NCBI GenBank assembly: GCA_018675335.1
Contig: JABGYH010000001.1
Location: forward strand, 235,945 to 299,944
DNA length: 64,000 nt
From: Candidatus Woesearchaeota archaeon
GTDB lineage: Archaea > Nanobdellota > Nanobdellia > Woesearchaeales > UBA11576
Reading direction: 5' to 3'
Shown: positions 1 through 8,300 of the stretch, piece by piece
Numbering within the stretch: the first letter of the stretch is position 1
Layout: each line of letters starts with the position of its first letter
The notes under the pieces: generated by a model
What the model was told of the DNA's origin: nothing
Database searches by the model: none
Seen by the model: only the letters and a program-made list of their open reading frames with translations
Translations under genes and position numbers: made by a program

Positions 1-141
1 GAAATTGAAGAAAAAATAATCATAGAAAAAGGGAAAAAATCACTTCAAAAATCCCCTTTATCAACACACCACATTTTACAAATTGGCAGAACGATTTATC
101 TTGCAGCAAGCCCACTAATAGCATTGTTTGAAAATAAATAA
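1..141 (+). CDS. C-terminal end of a gene cut by the left edge
   Basis: Frame 1 is open from the first base and runs 46 codons to a TAA at 139-141, ending in a mildly hydrophobic stretch (SPLIALFENK). The lysine/isoleucine-rich codon use matches the neighbours. A gap of 120 AT-rich bases then leads to the next gene, so this is most likely the tail of a real upstream gene. I do not recognise the product and the fragment is too short to assign a family. Confidence 0.5.
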   Translation, partial: EIEEKIIIEKGKKSLQKSPLSTHHILQIGRTIYLAASPLIALFENK

Positions 142-261
142 CTAATTCTTTCAAAGTTATATAAATCAGAAATTAGTCACATAGTTATGACAAAGAAACT
201 TTTTATAGGTCCTCCCATAAAATAATCAAATAAGTTAATATAAATATAAAGGTGGACCATC

Positions 262-2262
262 ATGATGTTAAAAAAAAGCATATCAAAAAACATTTCAATA
301 TTATTTCTTCTAATTATCAGCTTACTATTACTACTATCTCAATCATTATTTGTAGTAGCAGAACATCAAGAAAAGCAAGGGTCTCTAAAAATACTTGCAG
401 TAAGCACAACTGATTCAGGATTCAAAGGTGCAAGTGCAACACTTTCTCTAAAAATAACTCCTGGAAACGGAGAAGTATTTATTCAAACATTCCCCTTAAC
501 AAAAATTGATACTCAAATATCCACAAGATATGCAAAAGACACTGCCTGCAAATTAAGTAGTGTTGATTGCAGCAAATTAGATTTTTTTTATACAGTTAAA
601 TCAAACTCAGCAATAATTGGCGGACCAAGTGCTAGTGCAAGTTTTGCAATTTTAACAATAGCACTACTAGAAGACTTACCCCTAGATCCAACCGTTGCTC
701 TTAGCGGAACTCTCAATTCAGGTCAAACAATAGGCCCAGTTGGAATGCTAAAACAAAAAATTGCAGCAGCCAATTCAGAAGGATTAACTACAGTTCTAAT
801 TCCTTTTGGCCAAGCAGACTTTGAAGAAAATATAATTCCTAAATCAAACCAATCAAATGAAAATATAACTACTAACAAAACAACAACACAAATTAATTTA
901 ATAGAATATGGAAAAGAACTAGGAATAACAGTTAAAGAAGTATCATACTTAAATGATGCATTAAAAGAATTTACAGGATACCAATTTGAAGAAATTGAAG
1001 GTGACGTAATAATTAATCCACAATATGCAAATGTGATGAAAGGTGTCGCAGTGGATTTATGTGGAAGAAGTAAAACATTAAAAACTAAATTTGAAAGTAT
1101 CAAATATAATGTTGAAATGACTGAGCCAAATAAAACCGCACCCCAAATAATTATTAATTCAGAAGAAAAAGCAAATAGTCTTCTATCAAAAGGAGATTTT
1201 GCGTTTGAAAATAATAATTTTTACACCGCAGCGTCTTTTTGTTTTGGTTCAAATGTGCAATTTCAAAATTTAATTCACGAATTAATCAACAAAAACGATG
1301 AACAAAATAAAATTGAAATTGAAAAAATCAATGCTTCTTTAGATTTATTTGAAAAAAATCTTGATTCTACTAAAATAAAAACAATTGCAGATCTTCAAGC
1401 ATACATGATTGTTAAAGAAAGAGTTTTAGAATCAAAAAATCTAGTTAAAGAATCATCAAACAATAAAGGATATACAGGATATCTTATTGAAAGATTTAAT
1501 AGTGCGCAAAGTTGGAGTTCATTTTTAGGCCAACCTGGAAAAGAATTCAAATTAGATAACGACGCATTGAAAAAAAGTTGTTCTGATAAATTAAATGAAG
1601 TTGATGAACGTCTCCAATATCTTAATTTAATGTTCCCAAAACCAGCAGAAGAATTAAAAAATAATTTTAAAGATGCATTTAGTTATGTTGAAGATAATAA
1701 ATATGCATTATGTTTGTTCAAAGCATCTAAAACCAATGCAGAAGTTAATATGTTTTGGAGTTTATTAGGAGTTCAAGAATCAGATTTTGAAATTGTGTTA
1801 TCAAAAAAATTAGAAGCAGCAGAAAAATCAATAGTAAAACAAATCAATAATGGAATTTTCCCAATTCTAGCTTATTCCTATTATGAATATGCAGATTCAT
1901 TAAAAGACTCAGATAATAAAGGTGCTGCATTTATTTATGCAGAATATGCACTAGAATTATCAGACATCGATAGCTATTTTGAAACAACTCAAGTATTTTC
2001 TGAAACCAAAAACACCCCTGCATTAAAACTTGTTAATCCAAATAACCGAGTAGTCATTGGTGGCGCAACAGGAATCACCGGAGACTCAATTAAAAATCCC
2101 CCATTACAAAGTATTACCACAACACAATTTACATCATGTTTTTTTGTATTACTTATTGGATTTTTTACAGGGTACCTTATTTGTTTACTAACTAAAAAAA
2201 GAGTTTTTAGTCCAGTTAATTCAGATTCTTGGAGAAAAACAACCCTCAAATTAAGAAAATAG
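262..2262 (+). CDS. Secreted/membrane Lon-like serine protease without ATPase domain (S16-type)
   Basis: The N-terminus has a hydrophobic signal or anchor (about residues 10-32). A Lon-type proteolytic domain follows: the GPSAS motif places the nucleophile at Ser123, and the conserved second lysine of LKQK is Lys166, giving the Ser-Lys dyad of family S16. The AAA+ module of Lon is absent, and no Walker motif is seen. The remaining ~450 residues are charged and helical, and a transmembrane helix near residues 623-645 is followed by a basic tail. This resembles the archaeal S16-like group (COG1750 type) that acts outside the cytoplasm without ATP. The start at 262 is preceded by a GGTGG ribosome-binding site; an ATG one codon downstream is equally possible. 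The natural substrate cannot be read from the sequence. Confidence 0.8.
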   Translation: MMLKKSISKNISILFLLIISLLLLLSQSLFVVAEHQEKQGSLKILAVSTTDSGFKGASATLSLKITPGNGEVFIQTFPLTKIDTQISTRYAKDTACKLSSVDCSKLDFFYTVKSNSAIIGGPSASASFAILTIALLEDLPLDPTVALSGTLNSGQTIGPVGMLKQKIAAANSEGLTTVLIPFGQADFEENIIPKSNQSNENITTNKTTTQINLIEYGKELGITVKEVSYLNDALKEFTGYQFEEIEGDVIINPQYANVMKGVAVDLCGRSKTLKTKFESIKYNVEMTEPNKTAPQIIINSEEKANSLLSKGDFAFENNNFYTAASFCFGSNVQFQNLIHELINKNDEQNKIEIEKINASLDLFEKNLDSTKIKTIADLQAYMIVKERVLESKNLVKESSNNKGYTGYLIERFNSAQSWSSFLGQPGKEFKLDNDALKKSCSDKLNEVDERLQYLNLMFPKPAEELKNNFKDAFSYVEDNKYALCLFKASKTNAEVNMFWSLLGVQESDFEIVLSKKLEAAEKSIVKQINNGIFPILAYSYYEYADSLKDSDNKGAAFIYAEYALELSDIDSYFETTQVFSETKNTPALKLVNPNNRVVIGGATGITGDSIKNPPLQSITTTQFTSCFFVLLIGFFTGYLICLLTKKRVFSPVNSDSWRKTTLKLRK

Positions 2263-2280
2263 CCCTGCAATTCAAAAAAG

Positions 2281-2300
2281 TCTTAAATTTTTTATTTTTA
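2281..2300 (+). terminator. T-rich terminator after the Lon-like gene
   Basis: The stretch TCTTAAATTTTTTATTTTTA lies 18 bases beyond the stop codon. The same pattern recurs after aspS (20472) and after the unknown gene ending at 45439, which fits archaeal oligo-T termination without a required hairpin. Confidence 0.5.
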
Positions 2301-2353
2301 TTAAATATAAATCTAGTTCTATTAGTTTTAGTATCAAATTTATTAGAAGTTAA

Positions 2354-2416
2354 AAAACCCTGGCAGAACCCTCCGAAGAAGGTTCCGCTGGGGAAAAAGA
2401 GGTGAATATGAAAATT
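2354..2416 (+). repeat. 63-base hairpin/SD/ATG element, copy 1
   Basis: First of two identical 63-base copies with a 71-base period. Each holds a 13-pair hairpin (arms CCCTGGCAGAACC and GGTTCCGCTGGGG, with two G-T pairs and one A-C mismatch, 10-base loop), then AAAAAGAGGTGAAT and an ATG. The ATG of copy 1 (2408) opens a 22-codon frame whose TGA (2474-2476) falls in the SD of copy 2. The element is clearly GC-richer than the surrounding spacer. Confidence 0.85.
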
Positions 2417-2424
2417 CAGAATTT

Positions 2425-2487
2425 AAAACCCTGGCAGAACCCTCCGAAGAAGGTTCCGCTGGGGAAAAAGAGGTGAATATGAAAATT
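2425..2487 (+). repeat. 63-base hairpin/SD/ATG element, copy 2
   Basis: Second identical copy of the element. Its ATG at 2479 is in frame with the next gene and would give it a 46-residue N-terminal extension. That extension looks like untranslated DNA rather than protein: it contains TATA-like stretches (around 2540 and 2586) and the zinc-finger protein starts naturally at 2617. The 2263-2616 interval therefore holds a terminator, this tandem element and a probable promoter, and no other gene. Confidence 0.8.
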
Positions 2488-2616
2488 AAAAGTAGTATGC
2501 GCTCTTTTTTATTTCTACTACATAGTAGCTATAACTCATATTTAAATGTTTCGGTTTTTTACCCATTTCGAAGTAGTAACACACCCTTAAAAACATTTGA
2601 CCCCACAACAAAACAC

Positions 2617-3222
2617 ATGTCCACAAAAGAAAAAAGCACCGAAAAATGCAGCATTTGTGAAAAAAAGCCATTTCAACAATTAGATGATAAAAATCTCTGC
2701 AAAAAATGCTTTGTTTCCATTTTAGAACGAAAAATAAAGAAAAGTACCCGTAACAGCAACAAACTCCAAAAAGAAACAAAAGTGTTACTATTTGATTCAA
2801 TTTCAGAACACATAATTAAAGATGTCATTAAATTACCACTCAATATAACAATTAAAAAATTATCTTTCTTCAAAATTAAATCACTCAAAGAAATTAATAA
2901 AAATACACAACTAAAAGAATTCATAAAAAAAAATGAGATTCAAAAAGTAATTATTCCTTGGACTCAAGACGATGAAGTAGAATTATTTCTGTCAAATTGG
3001 TTTGAAGATAAAAAAAATGAACTCCCACAAAAATTTGTTAAATTATTTCTCCCAATTTCAGATGTTGCACTAAACACATATTGTAAACTCAAAGAAATTC
3101 AGTTCACACCAACAAAAAGAAAAGAACTTTCAAAAAGAATTGATTTATTTGAAAAAAAATATCCTGGAACCAAAAACAGCATTACTAAAAGTTCAATTAT
3201 ATTCTCAGACATCATCAACTAA
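2617..3222 (+). CDS. Zinc-finger CTU2/Ncs6-like protein lacking the PP-loop
   Basis: The 201-residue protein opens with a CxxC-x13-CxxC zinc site (C11, C14, C28, C31). The rest resembles the later part of the Ncs6/TtuA family of tRNA thiolation enzymes: a TQDDEVELFLSNW stretch like the family's ADDxAExxL helix, and a KKYPGTKNSITKS end like their YPGT-x-LRS terminus. The ATP-binding SGGxDS PP-loop is missing, as it is in eukaryotic CTU2/Ncs2, the inactive partner of CTU1. A non-catalytic partner in wobble-uridine 2-thiolation is therefore an inference. I chose the ATG at 2617 because CTTAAAAAC about 27 bases upstream fits a leaderless archaeal promoter. An upstream in-frame ATG exists at 2479. 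The similarity is by eye only. Confidence 0.5.
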   Translation: MSTKEKSTEKCSICEKKPFQQLDDKNLCKKCFVSILERKIKKSTRNSNKLQKETKVLLFDSISEHIIKDVIKLPLNITIKKLSFFKIKSLKEINKNTQLKEFIKKNEIQKVIIPWTQDDEVELFLSNWFEDKKNELPQKFVKLFLPISDVALNTYCKLKEIQFTPTKRKELSKRIDLFEKKYPGTKNSITKSSIIFSDIIN

Positions 3223-3355
3223 TATACTTTTTAAAACAAATTCTAGAACAACTCTAAAAATATAATGCATATAAATAAAAACCCAAAAGTATGTAAATTC
3301 TAAAATTATCTTATATTATTATAAGAGTTATAAGCATTCAAAAAATAGAGGCATA

Positions 3356-4420
3356 ATGAAACTAAAAACAAAAATATTAATTTTATTATTCGTAATCATC
3401 GCTTTAGCCTATAAATTTCAACCAAGTCTACTAGACACGTGGCAATCAAATATTATAACAGGCAGCACAATAATAGAAGATAAAGTGTCAACTATAATAA
3501 CTGAAACTACTCAAAATTCAAAAGATCCTCTCCAAATATATTTTTGTCCCAGACAAAACTGTGCAGATAAAGCATTAGAAACACTCAAAAAAGCAAACTC
3601 AAGTATTCATTGTGCTTTATTTGACTTAAATATTCCCGAAATAATTACTTTTTTAGATCAAGCGGACCAATATGTTGATGTTAAATTAGTCGTAGATGAT
3701 CACAATTTTGAAGATGTTAAACATTTAAGTTTTGCCAAAAAAGATTCGTCATCACAATTATCCCATAATAAATTTTGCATAATAGACCAAGAGTGGATAT
3801 TTACAGGCTCTTTTAATCCAACTATGAATGGCTATTTAAAAAATAATAATAATTTCATTGTTTTAAATTCTAAAAGTCTTGCTAAAAATTATGAAGCAGA
3901 ATTTCAAGAATTATGGAATGGCCAATTCGGCAAAGGCCCAACAACAATTAATACGCAAGTTAAGTTTAATGATATTTTAATTGAAAATTATTTTTGCCCA
4001 GAAGACTGGTGTGCAAACCAAGTACTCAACCAAATTGAAAACGCAAATCAATCAGTATATTTTATGACATTCTCATTCACACACGACCTCATAGGCGATC
4101 TTTTATTAACAAAACATGCAGAAGGATTAGATATTAAAGGAGTGTTTGAAAAGCGCCAACAAAGCAAATATAGTGAATTTGAAAAACTTAACTCAACAAT
4201 AAATAAAGGACTTTCATCAGATAAATTAAAAATCAAATTTGATAAAAATTCTGCAACAATGCACCACAAAGTATTCATTATTGATAATAAAACAGTTATC
4301 ACGGGCTCTTTTAATCCAACCCAAAATGGAGATACAAATAATGATGAAAACATGTTAATAATACACGACACAGAAGTTGCACAGATGTTTTTAGATGAAT
4401 TTGAACTTGTTTTTAAGTAA
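3356..4420 (+). CDS. Secreted phospholipase D-like protein with two HKD domains
   Basis: Residues 7-19 form a hydrophobic signal or anchor. Two homologous PLD domains follow, each starting with a YFCPxxxCA cysteine pair and a helix, and each ending with the catalytic motif. The first is H137-x-K139 followed by TGSFNPTMNG; the second is H303-x-K305 followed by TGSFNPTQNGDTNNDEN. Both lack the classic Asp after HxK, as in Nuc/mitoPLD-type nucleases, but keep the GSFNPTxNG segment. The four cysteines and the leader suggest an extracytoplasmic, disulfide-stabilised enzyme acting on phosphodiesters, nucleic acid or lipid. An SD (GAGGCATA) sits just before the ATG. Confidence 0.8.
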   Translation: MKLKTKILILLFVIIALAYKFQPSLLDTWQSNIITGSTIIEDKVSTIITETTQNSKDPLQIYFCPRQNCADKALETLKKANSSIHCALFDLNIPEIITFLDQADQYVDVKLVVDDHNFEDVKHLSFAKKDSSSQLSHNKFCIIDQEWIFTGSFNPTMNGYLKNNNNFIVLNSKSLAKNYEAEFQELWNGQFGKGPTTINTQVKFNDILIENYFCPEDWCANQVLNQIENANQSVYFMTFSFTHDLIGDLLLTKHAEGLDIKGVFEKRQQSKYSEFEKLNSTINKGLSSDKLKIKFDKNSATMHHKVFIIDNKTVITGSFNPTQNGDTNNDENMLIIHDTEVAQMFLDEFELVFK

Positions 4421-4459
4421 ATAGTCAAATATTTAAAGTTTAATTTGTTTCTTTTTTTT

Positions 4460-5347
4460 ATGATTAGAAAACCCTATGTTGCAGAACAATTTTATTCTGA
4501 TGATTTTGCAGAATTAAATGATCAGGTAAAGAATTGTTTTATTAAAAAAAATGGTCCGGGAGAATTTTCATTAAATACTCGATCTAAAAATATCAAAGCA
4601 GTTATTGTCCCTCATGCGGGTTATGCATATTCTGGCCCTTGCGCTGCATGGGCATTTAAAGAACTAGGTGAAACAAAATTTCCAGATACAATAATTATTT
4701 TAGGAGTTAATCACAGCAATAACTTAACTTGTTGTTCTGATCTTGATTGGGAAACTCCTTTTGGAATGGTCAAACCAGATTCAGAGTTTATTCAAAAATT
4801 ATCAGAAGAGAATATACCAATAGAAAATCAAGATCATGAATTCGAACACTCAATTGAGGTTCAACTTCCATTTCTCCAATTTATTTCTAAAGATTATCTT
4901 AAAAAATTAAGAATTGCGCCAATTCTTATTGGAGATTCAAATGTTTCAGAAATCGCAAGCAAAATATTTGCAGCAATAACTAGTCTTAATTCTAACCTTA
5001 AAGAAAACCGAAATTTTCTAATTATAGTTTCTTCTGATTTCACTCATTATGGAAGAAATTATAGATATATCCCATTTGAAACGGGAATAAAAGAAAGAGT
5101 TAAAGAATTCGATATGAATTATATTGAAGCAATTAAAAAAATGGATTCTAATTTATTTTTATCTGAAGTCAATAAAAAAATGGGAACTGTATGTGGTCAA
5201 TTTGCGATTGCTACAATGATGGAATTATTACAAAAACTAAATCCCAATCAAAAAATTAATGTATCTTTACTCCAATATTATTCTAGCGGAGATATTATAG
5301 GGGATTTTAAGAATTCTGTAAGCTATGCAGCATTAAAATTTGAATAA
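4460..5347 (+). CDS. MEMO1 family protein (AmmeMemoRadiSam system protein B)
   Basis: A 295-residue protein with the MEMO1 signature: the MIRKPYVAEQFY start, PHAGYAYSGPCAAWAF, the ILGVNHS strand, the HEFEHSIEVQLPFLQ helix and SSDFTHYG. These histidine/aspartate motifs are those of the LigB-like dioxygenase fold. The family is present in nearly all archaea, often near AMMECR1 and a radical SAM protein, but neither partner is visible here. The ATG at 4460 is preferred over the in-frame TTG at 4445, because the family's conserved RxPxVAGxFYP start aligns with it. Biochemical role unknown. Confidence 0.85.
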   Translation: MIRKPYVAEQFYSDDFAELNDQVKNCFIKKNGPGEFSLNTRSKNIKAVIVPHAGYAYSGPCAAWAFKELGETKFPDTIIILGVNHSNNLTCCSDLDWETPFGMVKPDSEFIQKLSEENIPIENQDHEFEHSIEVQLPFLQFISKDYLKKLRIAPILIGDSNVSEIASKIFAAITSLNSNLKENRNFLIIVSSDFTHYGRNYRYIPFETGIKERVKEFDMNYIEAIKKMDSNLFLSEVNKKMGTVCGQFAIATMMELLQKLNPNQKINVSLLQYYSSGDIIGDFKNSVSYAALKFE

Positions 5348-5368
5348 AACCAAAATTTAAGAAAATAA

Positions 5369-8300
5369 TTAATAATTCAGATTCAAAGAAGGTTTTAATT
5401 GTACCGTAGAAGAATTAGTTTGAAAATTAGACTGAGTAGATGCACTCGATAATAATTTATTCTTAAATTCACTTACTTCTTCAGAGGATACGGGTTCATG
5501 ATGAATACTTGATGTTTCATTATGCTCATGTAATTCTCTAAATAAAGAATTTATTTTATTATCTTCTTTTGCAGTATTTATATTTACTAATTTAACAGCA
5601 GAACTAGATTGTGCTATTTCGGAATAATCATCATAACCAGAATCAACATTACCAACAGAACTTGTGGATTTTGTTGCATCATAAATATTTTGAGTTTGAA
5701 TATAATCTCCAGATAACGGTTCAGAAGATAAAGAATTAACCATTTTTTCGGATTTAACAGGAGGTATTGGTTCAACAATATTTACTTTTTGTTTAAACCA
5801 ACTATTTTTTAAAGTTTTTTGTGGATTTTTATCTTTTTTAGACATCCCAGGATTTGTTTCAAATGATTCCAATGTTGATTGATGTTTATCTGAACTAGTC
5901 CACTTAAATCGTCTTAAAAAATTTGTAAGTTTACTTTGATTACTAATCTCAGGTTCAATTACTACTGAATGTTCAGTTTCAGAACCCAATAAAGAACTAG
6001 AAGCATCACCTTCAGATTTTTGTTTTTCAGAAATGGGTAACCCTTCAACACCAGAATCTAAAGCAACTGTTGAAACATTAGAGTTGGAATTAGCAGAACT
6101 AGCTACTGACCCAGATACTGTAGAAAATTTAAATGAGGAATAAAGATTTTTTAATTTTTCAGTCATAGGTGAAAAACTTTTTTTAAATCCAGTTTTGCCC
6201 TGCCCATTTAAACTAACACCCATTGGCCTAACACTATTAGAAGGATTAGAATTTACAGCAGAAATATTATTTGGAGATTTAGTTACAGATACAGAAGAAA
6301 CCTTACTTCGTCGAGAACTATTGCCACTCTTACCTGGACCTTTAGGCTTCTTTGGCCCTGATAATGCGAATAAATCAATAGCAACAACAAATACTATTAA
6401 CATAAACCCAATTAAAAAATACCAAATATTTTTACCCGCAAAAATGCCCATAATATCTTTTTTAGGTTTTTCTTCTTTTTTCTCAGTTTCGTTTTTTTCT
6501 TTTGAATTTAAATCTTCTTTCTCATCTTTTACTGCATTGCCTGAGATCTCATCTGGTTTAAAATGATTAACTTGTTTTCCTTTCGTTGTAGGAGTTGCAG
6601 ATTTAGATTCTCCAGATGCACTTAACGCAGGAGATCCATCTTTATTAGTAGTTGAACTTGAAGCTTGAGTGGTTGAACTTGAATTACTCGAATTAGATTC
6701 GGTTTGACTGCTTAAAGAATTAATTGTTGCATCGCCTAATTTGGTTTTAATTGTTGCCTGGCCACTTGCAAGAGCAGTTAAAATAAAAGTAATATCATTT
6801 TGCCCATCAGTTCCAACATCAAATCCAATTGGAGTATTCAAATATAATACTACAACTTTATTTTTAGATACTGATTTCAAATATGCTTTTGTTGCACTAA
6901 CAGATATTACTGTAAACGAATATGTCCCATCAGACAATACTAAATTTAAAACTTTATCTTTTACAACAGTTACAGTGGCACCACCAGGAGTAGGAACAAT
7001 GTTTATTGTATCACTAGTTGTATCTGCAGATCCTGTCCCCGCACCACCTGCCCCCGCAGAAGAATCATCGTCAGAATCATCTGAATCATCATCTTCACTA
7101 GCACCAAGAGTAAAAACAGAAAAATGAGTGACATTTGCCCAAGCATAATTTTCAGTTGTATTAACTCCACTATTTTCTTCTAATTGCCATTCCCCACTAG
7201 TTTCATTTGCATAATAAATTTTAATTGAACTTTCATTTATGTCATCATCAAGGTCTGAATTAGAATATTCAATTTCAAAATAAGCCCAATCGATATTTTC
7301 ATCAACTGTTGAACTTGACTCAATTCGTACAAATTTATCAATATCAACTGCAGGAAATTCATTAGCAGAAGATGTTGCAACACTAGTGGGATTCACATCA
7401 AAAAAGGAAGTATTAATATCGCCTAAAATAGTATCTTTTAAACGAACAGTTAAAGTTAAATCATCTACTGCAGGTATGGTTCTAGGAATATCTTCAACAA
7501 ATATGAGTCCAGGTTGAGTTTCAAATGATTCTGGAACATATAATTTACTTGATTTTCCTCCAGAATTTCCTTGAATATCTTCACAAGTTACATTCCAAGT
7601 TATGAGTCCATCAGAGTCAATTTCGACATCTTCAAAAGTAGTATTAGTATTATTTAATACACTAGCATTTGTTACTTCCTTCGTCGTTCCAACATATAAG
7701 CTACAATTAGCAGTAGCAGAAGAATCAGTAAATTTAAAAGTGATATCAGTAGTATCAGAAGATAACCTAGTTAAATTAGCAGGACTAATTAATGTTACAA
7801 CTGGAGCTGTTCGATCTACATTAATAATATTATCAGAACTAATTCCTGAATTTATTCCATCACTGCAATTTATTGCCCAATTATAATTTCCAGTTGCTAG
7901 AGTATTATTTATTTGATTATATCCGGTAGTTGTTGCAATAACACTTTGTCCTGAATTAGAATCATTCACAAACAAACTACAATTTAAACTTGAAGCGTAA
8001 TTATCACTTACTGAAAAATTAAATGTAATTGGTACTGCAGAACTATTAGAATTATTAATTGGACTAAACAAATTTACAACGGGAGCAGTGCCATCTAACA
8101 AAGTTAACACAACTAAGTTTGAACCTGTTTGTTGTCCTTTATTATCTTGTGCATAAAATATTACTTCGCGAGCACCAATAAATTCTGAGTCAGGGTTAAG
8201 AGTTGCAATTCCAGTATCATCATTTATTGCAATAGTTATATTAGATACTGCAGAACTACTATAACTCACAATTCCGCCATCAACATCAGTAAAGTATAAT

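Noticed and set aside
2354..2487. Insertion-sequence remnant
   Set aside because: Direct tandem copies with an internal hairpin but no terminal inverted repeats flanking a transposase, and no transposase in the window.
2473..2616. N-terminal extension of the zinc-finger protein from GTG at 2473 or ATG at 2479
   Set aside because: The stretch contains TATA-like elements and a hairpin repeat edge, reads as low-quality protein, and the natural start MSTKEKS at 2617 has a promoter at the right distance.
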